NCBI RefSeq assembly: GCF_000482845.1
Contig: NZ_AXWV01000015.1
Location: forward strand, 26,697-90,696
Reading direction: 5' to 3'
DNA: 64,000 nucleotides
From: Anaerobiospirillum succiniciproducens DSM 6400
Lineage (GTDB): Bacteria; Pseudomonadota; Gammaproteobacteria; Enterobacterales; Succinivibrionaceae
The notes beneath the pieces were generated by a model. It had not been told where the DNA came from, did no database searches, and saw only the letters and a list, made by a program, of their open reading frames with translations. The stretch's first letter is position 1. Each line of letters begins with the position of its first letter. This document shows positions 1 through 11,678 of the stretch, in pieces. The translations under genes and the position numbers were made by a program.

Positions 1-329
1 ATGTGATCAGAGTCTCACCTTGTTAGTGCAAGTCTTTTATTTGACCAAAAACTACTCTTTCTAAACTTTATCTCTAGATTAGTGTGATAGAAATAGGCTT
101 TTACGCTCTATTAAGCAGAATTGAAGCGTCCAGCATTAACATAAAATTTGCACATGTTTTGTGCATTCTGTTAAAACAATATTAAACGATAATGTTTATC
201 ACCTAGATATGTAAAAAATGCTGTTTACAAGATCCGCATATTTATGGGATCACGATTGTACGGCAACCAACTTGCGCACAAAGTATTTAAATTTAAACAC
301 ATAGAATTTTATACTTTGTGTAAATCTGA

Positions 330-357
330 TTGAATAAATTTAGCGCTTGGCTACAAT
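330..357 (+). promoter_or_regulatory. Sigma-70-type promoter of the large RNA
   Basis: TTGAAT at 330-335 and TACAAT at 352-357 are separated by 16 nt, close to the consensus of the main sigma factor. Transcription would start near 363-365, exactly where the folded sequence begins (ACACAGG at 365-371). No reading frame follows, which supports an RNA gene. Confidence 0.6.
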
Positions 358-363
358 AGTACT

Positions 364-930
364 TACACAGGAACACCTCTTCATTTCGTAAGAAAACTTT
401 GCTGTGGTTGACGATGTATGGAAGGCACTCTTTAACGGGTGTTATCTTACATACTAGTAAACCACCTTTAGTATTTTCTAAAAAGGCAAAGGGAGTTCCA
501 AGAGTGACAGTCTTTGTGCTTACACAGAGTCTTAGTTGCTTGATTGCTGACTAACTCCTTAGTTTTCTAAGGTACGTGGTCAATCTAACAAAGTTTAGCT
601 TAGCAAGGTGAGCATACTTGTTAAGTTGAACTAAGTTAAATGTAACAATCAAACAAACCGAGGATTGGGTGCCTGATCAACTAAAAAGTTGACCGACTGT
701 ATTTGAAAGTAGCGAAAGCTCTTACAAATTCCTGTGTTTGGTGCCTAATTATGCTTGGAAAGCATAGTCTGACGACGGCGAAGATTTAGTCGTACGCTCA
801 GACTCACTTATGTCTTCTTTCACATGCTTTGGCATAAGTTAATCAAAAACAAACATATGGATATTCGTAGACACTTGCAATCCTCCGGGATTGCAGGTGT
901 CAGCATTCACTTTGAATGCAAAATTTTCTT
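364..930 (+). ncRNA. Candidate large structured non-coding RNA, class unknown
   Basis: About ten helices follow one another with little unpaired sequence. ACACAGG (365-371) can pair with CCTGTGT (731-737), closing a large domain. Inside it are: a nested stem 404-465 (GTGGTT/AACCAC, GTATG/CATAC, GGCACTC/GGGTGTT); 542-585 (GATTG/CAATC with CCTTAG, a TTTT loop and CTAAGG); a 16-bp stem at 592-632 with G-U pairs; TCAACT/AGTTGA (677-692); and 701-729, whose AGC/GCT tip carries a GAAA tetraloop. After it come hairpins at 751-765, 767-803 (GTCTGA/TCAGAC plus CGAC/GTCG), 806-839, a 14-bp stem at 870-901 capped by a UCCG tetraloop, and GCATTC/GAATGC (903-919) before a T-rich stretch that may be the terminator. 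GNRA and UNCG tetraloops are typical of selected RNA folds. I do not see RNase P, tmRNA or 6S signatures. Large ornamental RNAs such as ROOL or GOLLD are possible relatives; this is not tested. The ends are approximate. Confidence 0.6.
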
Positions 931-3012
931 CTCTAGTAGAAATAGATTTCTTAGCGCTTCACTTATGACACTTTAAAGACATTAGTCCTAAGCTAATGGC
1001 TTATATATTTATATTGTCTTTTGCTATTGGAACTAACCACGGCCACAGATAATCAGCATGGAATTGTCTTAGTGAAGCGTCATTCACACCCTCGTGATTT
1101 TTCCCCTGCTTGCTTTTACCAAGACACCATCACAACAGATTAATCATCACATACTCTCATTGTGTCTACAATTTTCATCTAGCACCATGCTAAAAAGGCA
1201 ACATTACCGGACGTAGCCCACTATATTGATCGCCTTTAGCATTGCGAACAACAGTTAGCAGCCTATCTCTACTGGGCAATTGAATGAACTAGTGCTTAGT
1301 ACTAACACTACAGTATCGACCAAATAGTCATGGCTAGTTTAGCCAACATAACAAAACAAAACAGACCTGCTGCTCACTACTACCTTTATATGTCCTTCCT
1401 CGTTAACTGAAAGCATGTGCTCGTGATGACTGTTTGAAAATTTGGGTCACCTTCAAGCTATTAAAGCAGCGGCTTCTTAATTGGCCTGGCTCCCTGTCAC
1501 CAGCCATGGCTATAAGCAAGAGGTTAAGATTCATGAGATACCTCGGCTCGTACGTAAAGCTCACTAATTTGTTTACTAAGACCATAAGCTCTTTTGCCTA
1601 CATGAAAGATAGTATTTGGTACTACGTTAGCTACTGATTCTAAGCTTACCTAATCGACTCACTGATCTGCCCCTCTATATATACTGGAATCATGTGACGC
1701 CCATAGCTATGGCACAGCCATCACCTGCAGTTAATGACTTTATCGACAAGTCACTTGGGAGTCATAGCAATATGTGCAGCTGCACGAGTGTATATGCTCG
1801 TGTATCGATGGCCATATGAATAATGCTGCCTATATATATCAATCTTGATGAGGAGTATTTGTATGGACAGCACGGCACCTTGCTAGTTGCACTGCGGCTT
1901 GGCCAGAATTAATGAATCTATACATAGTTCCTGAAATCACTTGTACTGCTTGGCGGCAGTTAATTGCTTTTTAGCAGTTGATTGCTTTTTGTACGGCCAA
2001 ATGGTGCTGGTAATTGAGGTAGTTTGCAAGATTTGCATAACAATGAATGAAATAACAGTCAGTTTTTAAAGTTTGATGGCTTATATTCAATCGATATGGC
2101 ACTTTTGCTGAGGTAAGTTTGCGTAACTTGTATGTAAGTTAGTAGGCTTGAAAGGCGTACATACGCCAGACTCGCCGTTTTAGGTTCAAAAACGATAAAA
2201 ATGATAGTTGTTTTCAGTATAAATGTAGTGATCTTTTGGTAGAATTGTTTTGAGCTTTTCTCCTGTGATGCTGTAACTAGTTTCACTTTTTGCTAGTCAA
2301 AATATCCGCACGCTTTTCTTGATTGTCTGCATAAGCAGTGGCATACTTGACGCGTGAGATACGTCACAACTTTCTCATTAAAGCTCAATACAATGAGAGA
2401 TGCATCTCAGCTTTAGTTTAGCACTGTAAACTTCACTGTATTGTTTTAATACAATTTCGTTTTAAGTGTTGAATTTGCAAGAGATAATGCTCTATCATTG
2501 TCAAATCATGCCTATCTGTATGGTTGAACAGTATTAGGCTAAAGATTTTTGTCCTCACGCAGGTTCAATGGAGCAAATGCTACTAAGCTGATATCCAAAG
2601 ACTTGTTCCAGACCCTTCTTTCATTGTTGTGGCTGGATAGAGAGCAAGGAGTTAGATTTATCTTTAACTAGCTTGCTATTTCTACGAGGGCGGCACTGCA
2701 ACAATATCAACGTACAAAGTAATTTTAAACTTTGATGTTCAGGTTTATAAACCTAAAGTTGCCTTCGTGCTTTCACATGCTTACAAATGGAGTTTAGGTT
2801 CTTCAGATATACAGTTTATTCTGTGTTCTGGCGAGCCTTTTATAGTCAACAACTATCGGTGGCCAATGTTTTTGCCGCTAATGAGTATGCAATAGTTTTT
2901 TGTATTCTCAGGCATAAGCAGCACTACCATAATCAGACGAGCATAATGCATTCATAAGAGTGATGGGCCTCTTTTGCTTTTTTATTCTTGTGAGTGGTCA
3001 GGGTAGACACAT

Positions 3013-4626
3013 ATGAACTTATTTAAACTGGACTCTATTAAGGGTAAGCTCTTAGCGTGCTTCACCTTAGTACTGGTTTTATCATGTACCATTTCTGCTA
3101 TTGCCATTAGTAATCTGTACTCTGGCATTAAGACTGCGGGCCATCTGCAAACTGAAGTTGTAGCATCCTTTGCCCGTATTAATAAAGCGCAGGCTGATAT
3201 CAGTAATACTAACTCTGCCTTAATCGCCTACCTCACTCCAAACATGCAGAATGATGCTAATCAGCGTGCTGTTAGTAACTGCATTCGCGATATGAATCAG
3301 TCTGTTGGTGCATTAGTTGGCGCAACCAATGAGACTAGACCTCTTGTCGAGAACATTAAGAACCATGCTCGTATAATTGCAGACATCTACGAAAAGGACA
3401 TTACTAACCTCATTCGCAATAACCGTCCTTTTGAGGCTTTAGAGCTTTACTTAAACAAGATTGCTCCAGCTGCTGATATTATTTCTGCTGATGTTGAGAC
3501 CCTAGTTCAGCGTCGCGTTAATGACATCGTAAGTTCTTCTGATGAACTTATTCAGACCAAGACCCTGACTGTTGTTATCATCTTAACTATCATTCAGATC
3601 ATCATCTCCCTGTCTATTGCTGTATTCATCTCTGGCAATATTCAGAAGGCAATTTCCAAGCAGGTTGCTAATCTGCAGGCTCTTGAAAGCGGTGACTTCA
3701 CCATCCGCTTTGAGCAGTCAAGCAATGACGAGTTTGGTGTTCTCAACGACACCATGCGTAACATGACCGAGAAACTGCGTGAAACCCTTAAGGATGTTAT
3801 CGGTCTTTCTAACGAGATCAACCAGTCTATGACCCAGGTTGAGAGCAGCTCAACCAACATTTGTGAGCAGATGAATTCTGCTCAGAGCCAAGCTGTTACT
3901 GTTGCAGCTGCGGCTGACGAGATGGTTGCTACTACTCAGAACATTGCTAAGAACTGCTCTGACGCTGCTAAGTCCGCTGAAGACTCTTCTAACCTCACCA
4001 ACGAGGGTATGGAGTTAGTTAACTCTGCTATGAACTCCATCATGTCTCAGTACGAGCAGATGAAGCAGAACGCCGCAGCTATGAAGACCTTGGTAGACCA
4101 GGCTCAGACCATTGGCTCTATTGTTGGCACCATTGACGAGATCGCAGCTCAGACCAACTTACTGGCTCTTAACGCCGCTATTGAGGCAGCTCGTGCCGGT
4201 TCAGCAGGTCGTGGATTTGCTGTGGTTGCTGACGAAGTTCGTGCTTTAGCAACTCGTACCACTGCATCTACCACTGAGATTCGTGGCATGGTTGACCGTA
4301 TTCAGGCTCAGACCACTCACGCTACCGAAGATATGCAGTCTAACCTCGAGAGCATGTCTACTCTGGCATCTGATTCTACTCATGTTCGAGAGACTCTTGA
4401 GAGCATCTTAAACTACGCTCAGGAAGTAAACTCTCAGATCACTCAGATTGCTACTGCAGCTGAGCAGCAGTCTTCTGCAAGCACCGAGATCTCCAACAAT
4501 ATGCAGGAAATCACCCATACCTCTAACAGCGTAAATCAGATTGCTTTAGACGCACGTCAGCTCTCTGTAACCACTGCTGAGCGTTTAGAGAACCTGCTCG
4601 ACGATCTCAAGTTCTTCAAGATCTAA
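3013..4626 (+). CDS. Methyl-accepting chemotaxis protein
   Basis: A transmembrane chemoreceptor that senses a ligand outside the inner membrane and controls the CheA kinase through CheW. The 537-residue protein has a first membrane helix at about residues 12-34, a helical periplasmic domain of roughly 150 residues (four-helix-bundle type), a second membrane helix near 184-206, a HAMP segment to about 257, and a long cytoplasmic coiled coil. The conserved hairpin tip is clear near residues 369-430 ([20 protein letters not shown], then [15 protein letters not shown]). The protein ends in DDLKFFKI and lacks the NWETF-type CheR tether seen on some receptors. The ligand cannot be read from the sequence. 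A second receptor of the same layout starts 1.4 kb downstream; their cytoplasmic halves are very similar and their periplasmic domains diverge. Confidence 0.95.
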   Translation: MNLFKLDSIKGKLLACFTLVLVLSCTISAIAISNLYSGIKTAGHLQTEVVASFARINKAQADISNTNSALIAYLTPNMQNDANQRAVSNCIRDMNQSVGALVGATNETRPLVENIKNHARIIADIYEKDITNLIRNNRPFEALELYLNKIAPAADIISADVETLVQRRVNDIVSSSDELIQTKTLTVVIILTIIQIIISLSIAVFISGNIQKAISKQVANLQALESGDFTIRFEQSSNDEFGVLNDTMRNMTEKLRETLKDVIGLSNEINQSMTQVESSSTNICEQMNSAQSQAVTVAAAADEMVATTQNIAKNCSDAAKSAEDSSNLTNEGMELVNSAMNSIMSQYEQMKQNAAAMKTLVDQAQTIGSIVGTIDEIAAQTNLLALNAAIEAARAGSAGRGFAVVADEVRALATRTTASTTEIRGMVDRIQAQTTHATEDMQSNLESMSTLASDSTHVRETLESILNYAQEVNSQITQIATAAEQQSSASTEISNNMQEITHTSNSVNQIALDARQLSVTTAERLENLLDDLKFFKI

Positions 4627-4675
4627 AAGAAAATTTCTATTCACACTTGCATGTTCTAACATGCACCTTATCTCA

Positions 4676-4709
4676 AGCCCATCTTCCTAACAGTCGATGG
4701 GCTTTTTTC
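4676..4709 (+). terminator. Rho-independent terminator of the first chemoreceptor gene
   Basis: AGCCCATC (4676-4683) pairs with GATGGGCT (4696-4703) and is followed by a run of T. Confidence 0.85.
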
Positions 4710-5902
4710 TGCCAAAACCACGCACCCGCCGCAGCAACTGCAGCAACTGCCGCTCCTTTTACCAGAGAAACCACATCCTGCACTTCACTAACATTTTGCA
4801 GAACTACCTGCATTAATAAGACACATCCGCAACTGATCGCCATTCTTTAAAGATCACAGATTAAAACGACCAAACAGCCTCCAAGCCTTCAGCCTACGCC
4901 CTGTCCTCACGATCCACGGCAAGTCCCAAATAGCCTTGCCATAATCATTGAGATCGCAAGTTCACAGCCTAAACCCAACGTTATGCCCAACCCATTACCT
5001 TAGGTTGCATGACGTGGATCTGATCCTTACCAGTCGTCTCATCAGATTTGTTGCAGTCAACGATCGACGCCGATTCACGTTGTGCACCGCCTCAGTAGAC
5101 GATTTATGCAGTCTGTTAATTGCTCCAACAGCGGTTAAAGATGGATAAGTTGCCTGAACAGTAGTAGGCGCATTCTGCAGTGATCCGGCATGGACGCAGA
5201 TATGATCGCATACATCTATATTGCGTATTTCTTCCTGTTGCGACTGTCTTCTAAATTGCCTGGACATTACTATGCCCTGTTCTACTTTAAAGGCTGATAA
5301 CGAGAGATGGTGTTAAGCTTCTATAAGACATTCATCTGCAATGCAGTACTGTGCTTAGCGTACTTAGCATTGATGTATTACTCTAGGCCTGACAGGGCTT
5401 TAATTGCGCAGACCATGTTAATTTTTACTTCATTCGAGAGTGGTGATCTATGATGCACTAATGCACAGCGATAAAGTGCACTGCTCTGTGCATTATGGGC
5501 AGCTTGCTATAGATTTTGACTAGGCGCGGTATGCTCTGGTTGGACTACACTTTGGGCTATGCACGTATGATAGTGGTGCGCAAAATGCTCTGAGTGTAAA
5601 TATGGATCAGTCTATATGAGTGATTATGTTGTCTTTTTTGCAAGGTAAAAATGATTATCATGTAGCATGGTTACAAGTATACAAGTGCACATGTAATTTT
5701 ACGTTTAGAACTCTTAAGTTTTAGATAAAGCGCATGTATGCTTGATGTAGGATTTGAAACCATAGTCAGTTCTAATTAAGCTAATGTTATGGTTTTGTAG
5801 GCTATACACACTATGTTTTATGTATTACACGTCAAAAAGTAGTAAGGCGCTGTGTGCTTTTTTTCACATACAGCATAGTCTTTCTGTTAATATGATAGAG
5901 AT

Positions 5903-5975
5903 TAGTACTCATGAGTACTATGGATGCCATGTAGACTAGCCTTATGGCACTTTTTAGAGTCTAACGACTCTAAAA
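5903..5975. promoter_or_regulatory. Palindromes upstream of the second chemoreceptor gene
   Basis: An 18-nt perfect palindrome (TAGTACTCATGAGTACTA, 5903-5920) could be an operator. It is followed by a perfect 10-bp hairpin, TTTTAGAGTC (5952-5961) with GACTCTAAAA (5966-5975), about 40 nt before the start codon. The hairpin lies where a 5' untranslated region would be expected. The role is inferred from position only. Confidence 0.35.
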
Positions 5976-6017
5976 CGATAGCTAGTTATCTTAGTCACCT
6001 GGAACTAGGAAAAAATC

Positions 6018-7715
6018 ATGAATTTTATATACGAAGCCCCTTATCCAATTAAGACGAAGCTGCTGATATGTTTTGCCATTGTGCTCATCATGTCATTTGC
6101 TGTATCTGTTATCTCCGTTACTCAACGTGTAGAGACAGTTAACGCTGCAGTAGACCTTAATCGTAAACTTACTGGTAACTTTACTGTATTAGTCAACACC
6201 ATGGAAAAGACTGAAGTATTTAATGCTCAGCTCTTTACCTATCTTGACTCTGAATACACTAATACTGAGCTTCGTAAGACCCTCGAGTCCTCTTTAAACG
6301 AAATTGCTGAGGGTGTTGATAAGCTCAACGTCAATGATCCTGATACTGGTGTTTATATGCACACCGTAAAGGGCAATGGTATTAAGTATATTGAGTTTAT
6401 TAAACAGAGTGTTTTCCCACTATTTGATGCTGGCAAGCACGCGGATGCTCTGCACAACTATATTCATGATGCTATGCCACTGCTTGAGGGCATGGGTGTT
6501 GAGTACGGTAAGGCTGTTAAGTCACGCTTCCAACAAATTGATGAAGCTTCAGTGATTTTAACTAACCACAATCCAACTGTATTCATCATCATTTTGACAT
6601 TCTTCCAGCTGGTGTTCTCCTTTGCGATCTCCATGGATATTTCTACTTATATTCAGCGCAATGTGACAATTCAGCTCAATGCTCTTACCTCCCTTGCTAA
6701 GGGTGACTTCTCTATTAATGTGAAGCCACAGACTGAAGATGAGTTTGGTCAGCTTACTGAGTCTATGCAGATCATGATTACTAAACTGCGTAGCTCCATG
6801 ATTGAGGTAACAACCTTAGCAAGCGCTATTAACGGCTCCATGAATGAGATTGAGCAAAACTCTAATACCATTTGTGATGCTGCAGAAACTGCTCAGACTG
6901 AGTGTGTATCTGTTGCCGCTGCAGCTGAACAGATGGCTGCAACTAACGCTAACATCGCTGAGAACTGCACCACCGCAGCTAAGTCTTCTCAAGAGTCTCA
7001 CAAGTTCACTGAGACTGGTATGGAGAATGTTAATACCACTGCAACTTCTGTTACTGAGCAATACGAGCTCATGGAGAAGAATGCAGAAGCTATTCGTGAG
7101 TTAGCCGATGAGGTAGAAAAGATTAGCTCCATCGTAGGCACCATTGACGAGATTGCCTCTCAGACTAACTTACTGGCTCTTAATGCGGCTATTGAGGCTG
7201 CTCGTGCTGGTGAGGCTGGCCGTGGCTTTGCCGTGGTAGCTGATGAGGTGCGTGCTCTTGCAACCCGTACCACAGCATCTACTCAGGAGATTAGAGGCAT
7301 GGTGGATCGCATTCAGGCAGATTCTGCTGCTGCAACCACTGCTATGCAGTCTAACCTTGAGAGTATGTCTTTTGTTACTACTGAGTCCGTTGAGCTTAAG
7401 TCCACCTTAGGACAGGTTATGGAATTAGTAAGTGGCGTAAACGATCAGATTGGTGTGATCGCAACTTCAGCTGAAGAGCAATCTACCTCCTCTGCACAGA
7501 TCTCTACCAACATGCAGCGCATTACTGAGTGCACCAAGCAAGTTAACGAGCTTGCTCAAGTATCTCGTAGCGCTTCTGTTGAAAACGCCTCTCGCTGCCA
7601 GACTCTCATTAACAACCTCTCATTCTTCAAGGTTGAGCCAGATCCTGTCGTAGCCAAGGTCGATAATCAGGCACAAAAGCCTGACTACAAGGAAGAGCAA
7701 CCTTTAGCCATCTAA
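6018..7715 (+). CDS. Methyl-accepting chemotaxis protein
   Basis: A 565-residue chemoreceptor with the same plan as the gene upstream: N-terminal membrane helix at about residues 16-36, periplasmic helical domain, second membrane helix near 190-212, HAMP segment, then the long signalling coiled coil. The tip ([20 protein letters not shown], then [19 protein letters not shown]) starts near residue 372. It differs from its neighbour in the sensing domain and in a C-terminal tail of about 22 residues (ending KEEQPLAI) after the shared LSFFKV-like end; this is not a typical CheR pentapeptide. The start at 6018 is supported by AGGA about 8 nt upstream. The two genes probably arose by duplication, and each has its own terminator, so they are likely transcribed separately. 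Confidence 0.95.
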   Translation: MNFIYEAPYPIKTKLLICFAIVLIMSFAVSVISVTQRVETVNAAVDLNRKLTGNFTVLVNTMEKTEVFNAQLFTYLDSEYTNTELRKTLESSLNEIAEGVDKLNVNDPDTGVYMHTVKGNGIKYIEFIKQSVFPLFDAGKHADALHNYIHDAMPLLEGMGVEYGKAVKSRFQQIDEASVILTNHNPTVFIIILTFFQLVFSFAISMDISTYIQRNVTIQLNALTSLAKGDFSINVKPQTEDEFGQLTESMQIMITKLRSSMIEVTTLASAINGSMNEIEQNSNTICDAAETAQTECVSVAAAAEQMAATNANIAENCTTAAKSSQESHKFTETGMENVNTTATSVTEQYELMEKNAEAIRELADEVEKISSIVGTIDEIASQTNLLALNAAIEAARAGEAGRGFAVVADEVRALATRTTASTQEIRGMVDRIQADSAAATTAMQSNLESMSFVTTESVELKSTLGQVMELVSGVNDQIGVIATSAEEQSTSSAQISTNMQRITECTKQVNELAQVSRSASVENASRCQTLINNLSFFKVEPDPVVAKVDNQAQKPDYKEEQPLAI

Positions 7716-7739
7716 CTAGACTGCTTCCCATCATATTTC

Positions 7740-7776
7740 AAGGCCCAGTTGGACACCATCCTTCTGGGCCTTGTCA
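7740..7776 (+). terminator. Terminator of the second chemoreceptor gene
   Basis: AAGGCCCAG (7740-7748) pairs with CTGGGCCTT (7764-7772). The T tract is short and interrupted, so termination may be partial. Confidence 0.6.
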
Positions 7777-8622
7777 TTTGTATACCCACTGCGGATCTTC
7801 CCATTTGTAAACCGCCATAAGCACCTCCTCGTTCGTATCCCTTCCACCAGGATCCTGCCATTATCACCTCCTTGCTCGGACCCTTTCCACCTGGATCTTG
7901 TCATTTCACTGAGTTCTCCATTGCATGGCCATTTGCAAGCCATCTTGCTGCACCTTGTCATGGTTGATACCGCCACTAACGGATGAGCTCAATTAGCGAC
8001 TCACTTTAGCGAGCCACTACCTCTGCCTAGAAATTTAGAAGCCTATTTATATAGCCCATAAGTGGTCGAGTGCTTTGTGCAGCAAAATCATGGTTGCTCT
8101 GGGTCGATTGTGCTTGAGGTGTGTGCGTAGCATTGCTAAGTCATCGCAGTTGCCATTTGTGAAACTTGGGCTAATGCTTTGGTCGCAAAACCTTAGCTTG
8201 CAAGTTTTTGCAGTCACCGGCCGTAAACTATTGCATTTTTATGACTAAATTGGACTATGGTTGTTATCTAGCCCTTGATCTTTGTTAATGGACTTGTAAG
8301 AGGCTTGTTTATCGCAAAGGTTTAGATATCTGCTGGGTTTTGGGTGTTTTGCAGCTGTTTGGTAGCTATGTGGCGTGTATGGGCTTATATTTGGGATTGA
8401 TGCGTGTAAATGACCGCGTATGATGGATGTCTGTGATGTGTGAAGTTAAATGAGGTACCCGTGTATTTTTGTTATGAATAGGCGTTGAGACATGCTAACA
8501 TACGATGACACTCTACTAGGCTATGTCATTAAAATGCGAGGGCACGATAAAGGTGCTTTAGATGATGTGGTCAGTGCGTATGTAGAGTCATTGTTGTCGA
8601 TACATGATTTTGAGGCCAAAAG
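7777..8622. other. Intergenic region
   Basis: No supported gene. The first 200 nt contain loosely repeated pyrimidine-rich phrases with no clear unit. Confidence 0.45.
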
Positions 8623-10944
8623 ATGCGTAAAGCTAATAAAGCGGCATTTACGAGTCGCCGTTATCGTGAGCTCATGCAGAACAATCGCTTTGAGTGCTAT
8701 AAGCACATGGATGCTAATCCAAGCGAAGATGTTGAAATTTGCCCTCACCATCATGCATTCTACGAAATTATCTTTATCGTAGAAGGTGACTTCTACTACG
8801 AGGTCGAAGGTCGTCCGTATCACCTCTCTCGTGGCGATGTCATCTTAATTGATGAGCTGCAATTCCACCGTGGTCTTATTAACCATTCTCAAGGTTATGA
8901 GCGTTACGCGCTGTGGATTCATCCAAAGTACATGCAAAGACTTGCTAAGCGTTTTCCTAAGCTTGATCCGCAGTACTGCTTCTTACAGCTTAACTCCGAT
9001 AACAACAATATTCTCCATTTAGACGATGCCTCTTTCTCTGAGCTTAATCACGACCTTTCACGTCTATTCTTAAGCTTCTGGTCAAAAACTCCATCTGATG
9101 AGGTTCTCTCAGAGTCTTACTTTGCCATTATCTTAACTAAGCTCAATCAGATTGTGCATCGCATGCAGGCTGGTGAGGAGATTCCAACCATTTCAGCTAC
9201 CTCCATGAATCACTCCGAGTCTGCCATTGATATCACCTCTAAGGCCTTTGCTGCTGTATACAATCAGCCGCATGCACTTGGTTCATCTGAGCTTCTAGAG
9301 CAATATGCTCCTGACGGCTATATCACTCCTGCAGCGCAGTCACCACTGATCACTCATCCTGAGTTTCATAGTGCCCCTGGTCAGTCTCATGAAGTAGTTT
9401 CAGCTGTTGAGATCGCCAACTCTGGAATCACAGGTCATGCTGAGGCTAAGGGTGAGCATATTGATACAGCGCAAGCGTCATCAGTAACTGAGGGCATGGC
9501 CTCGTATAACAGCATGGGCACTTATGAGCTCAATTCACCTGAAAGACAAAGAGCTGATGCTGCGCGTCAAGCTGCTGCAGCTCATGTACCAAATGGTGGT
9601 GCGCATACTGCTGATAGCGCCTATCTAAGCGTTTCAGGTCATCAGGATCTGTCACCAAACCTTGCCTCACTGCCTCAAGAGATGATTGAGAAGCACCGTG
9701 CTGCCCTGCCAAGCAATATTGCTTCAACAGGACGCCGTGGCTCTTCTACACCATATGGTTTTGGCTATCGCTCTACAGATAATCTCCACTCAGCTTTAGA
9801 GGCTCTCAACTTCAATTACGATGAAGATAAATTCTTAAACGCTGGTGTAGCTGCTACCTTGAGTTTAGTTTCTTTTGCCTCAAGCCTTGGTACTAATGTT
9901 CACAATCCACCTGCAGAAGATATCTCTATCTTTGATGTAGACCCTGAGAGTGATGACAATTACGTACTCAATGAAGGCGGCATTCCTAACGATGGCACTG
10001 AGTATCAAGATGTCTATGTAGACACAGTATCTCATGCTCCTCACCATGGTCAGTTAAACTCTCATGCGCATGATGACTTATTAACCGCTCATGCTAATGA
10101 AGATCCACTACATCAAGCCCATCCACATGTAGACTCATTAAATCGTACACAGGATGGTCATTTAGTGGATAGATCCGTGATGAGCTGCGATAGTTACGTA
10201 CAAGGTATTAACTACGACAGCACTCAGTTTGGTCCTATTGCCAATAGCGTGCGCTACTCACACTCACGTACTCCAAACGCCATCTTAAGTGCAGACAGTG
10301 TTACCACCTCTCAAGCACTCGTAGGTCGCCTTAAAAGAAATAAGGACAGTGCAGCAGCTGTTGGTCTGCAACAAGATGGTAAGTTCCATACTCTCCTCAT
10401 GCAGGCTGAAGGTGCCACCCCTGCTCCTATTCGTGAGCATCAGAGTGCTCTTAACAAGCAAGCTAATGTTCAGAGCTCACCTGTAGCTTCTGCTAATGAC
10501 GTTGATTTAGATTACGATGAGATGAACTTAGACATTAAACTCTCTGAGCGTCTCAAGTTATCCGCCCTGCTCCAGCACATTAATCTGCATATTAACGAAA
10601 ACTTAAGTCTTGATGAGCTTGCGCAGCGCTTTAACCTCTCCAAGTTCTATCTAACTAGACGCTTTAAGGAGCTTACAGGTCTGTCGCTGCATCAGTTCAT
10701 CGTTAAAAAGCGCTTAACTCGTGCTCGTTACCTCATCTCAGTTGGTACTGATCCATACTGCGCTGCAGTAGAAGCAGGCTTTAATAACTACTCCCACTTC
10801 TCACGTACCTTTAAAGCCTACTTTGGTCAAAACCCAAGTACCATCCCTCAAGCTAACAAGCTCCATGAGGGCGTGCAAGATCGTACCGCTCCGGTCACCA
10901 AGGTCAATGAGACTCGACCAAGCCCAGATCACCTCAAGAGCTGA
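8623..10944 (+). CDS. AraC-family regulator with a very long internal insertion
   Basis: The N-terminal ~130 residues form an AraC-type cupin: a histidine-rich start (HHHAFYEIIFIVEGDFYYEV) and the motif LSRGDVILIDELQFHRG. The last ~130 residues, from about 640, hold the double helix-turn-helix (LSLDELAQRFNLSKFYLTRRFKELTG, given here in parts: LSLDELAQRFNLSKFYL and RRFKELTGLSLHQFIVKKRL, then AVEAGFNNYSHFSRTFKAYF). Family members are usually about 280-300 residues; this one has 773. The extra ~450 residues (about 190-630) are rich in Ser, Ala, His, Asn and Asp, look disordered and match no domain I know. GAGG at 8612-8615 lies 7 nt before the ATG, supporting this start. The protein probably senses a small molecule, perhaps a sugar, and activates a target not adjacent to it; no catabolic gene is nearby. 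Confidence 0.85.
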   Translation: MRKANKAAFTSRRYRELMQNNRFECYKHMDANPSEDVEICPHHHAFYEIIFIVEGDFYYEVEGRPYHLSRGDVILIDELQFHRGLINHSQGYERYALWIHPKYMQRLAKRFPKLDPQYCFLQLNSDNNNILHLDDASFSELNHDLSRLFLSFWSKTPSDEVLSESYFAIILTKLNQIVHRMQAGEEIPTISATSMNHSESAIDITSKAFAAVYNQPHALGSSELLEQYAPDGYITPAAQSPLITHPEFHSAPGQSHEVVSAVEIANSGITGHAEAKGEHIDTAQASSVTEGMASYNSMGTYELNSPERQRADAARQAAAAHVPNGGAHTADSAYLSVSGHQDLSPNLASLPQEMIEKHRAALPSNIASTGRRGSSTPYGFGYRSTDNLHSALEALNFNYDEDKFLNAGVAATLSLVSFASSLGTNVHNPPAEDISIFDVDPESDDNYVLNEGGIPNDGTEYQDVYVDTVSHAPHHGQLNSHAHDDLLTAHANEDPLHQAHPHVDSLNRTQDGHLVDRSVMSCDSYVQGINYDSTQFGPIANSVRYSHSRTPNAILSADSVTTSQALVGRLKRNKDSAAAVGLQQDGKFHTLLMQAEGATPAPIREHQSALNKQANVQSSPVASANDVDLDYDEMNLDIKLSERLKLSALLQHINLHINENLSLDELAQRFNLSKFYLTRRFKELTGLSLHQFIVKKRLTRARYLISVGTDPYCAAVEAGFNNYSHFSRTFKAYFGQNPSTIPQANKLHEGVQDRTAPVTKVNETRPSPDHLKS

Positions 10945-11678
10945 TCCTCAGAAAAACAAAGACCTCATCCCAAGGCCATAGCTCATAGGCTATGGCCACC
11001 ACAGCAATTCCTCAGTCATCGCCTCACCACGACCCACGCCGCATAAAGCAACTAGCATTTACATCCGGCATTCTCTTCTCAAATCTCCACCCACAAAAGA
11101 CAAAGAAAAGAGTATGCAAATATGACCTGCCCAAATGTCCGCAGTTCATCTAGCAAAATTCAACCTTCACAACAATGCCAATATCATCAGCCACAGAGGC
11201 ATCACGTCTTGCGCAGCTTTATACTCGAACCTAATACGTACCTTGTGCGAGGCACTAGTTAATCAGTCATCCCAATTCAAAGAGCAATTAACAGCAAGAT
11301 CACAGCAGTAGACCAATAGTCTTTTCAAACCAACGCAACCACGATTAGCGCCTTGCAAGCAGTCAAATGCAAGCAAAAATATAACAGCCGAAAACACTGC
11401 AATCAACAATTACCATAATGAGCTGCTAAAGCGCTTCTTGCCTTTAGCCACGTCTCACTGCTTGCTCTGCACAAAGGGATAGCCGCTAGCACTTTGAGCT
11501 GCTCCCCTTCATGCTCTAATGCAGAGTAAACTCTTGCTACAATTCATGGGGCTAAAGAGTGATAGATGTGGTTTGCGGTGGCATCATGCGCTTAGATATG
11601 GCATGTTGAGGCGCATGACTGTAGAATATGCAGCAGTTTTGCAGCATGAGCTGCCTATTGCAGTTGGAGTTACTACTT
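10945..11678. other. Intergenic region
   Basis: A perfect 9-bp hairpin lies just after the regulator gene (GGCCATAGC 10974-10982 with GCTATGGCC 10989-10997) but has no T run. I see nothing else supported. Confidence 0.45.

Larger units (their letters stand above)
1..3012. other. Long non-coding region
   Basis: No open frame here has a credible ribosome site or protein-like composition. The part from 330 to 930 holds a promoter and a folded RNA, listed separately. Elsewhere I see a hairpin at 2643-2677 (AGCAAG and AGTTA paired with TAACT and CTTGCT) and a perfect 14-nt palindrome AGGTTTATAAACCT at 2741-2754, both upstream of the first chemoreceptor gene. I see nothing definite in 931-2640. 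Confidence 0.6.
4627..6017. other. Intergenic region between the two chemoreceptor genes
   Basis: Apart from the terminator at 4676-4709 and the palindromes at 5903-5975, I see no supported gene. Short frames here lack ribosome sites and protein-like composition. Confidence 0.5.

Noticed and set aside
8492..8782. 96-codon frame overlapping the AraC start
   Set aside because: Overlaps a clear coding start in another frame, with poor composition.
11628..11678. Upstream start for the small coiled-coil protein
   Set aside because: The added 17 residues are Cys/Leu-rich and unlike the rest, while GGAG sits correctly before 11679.
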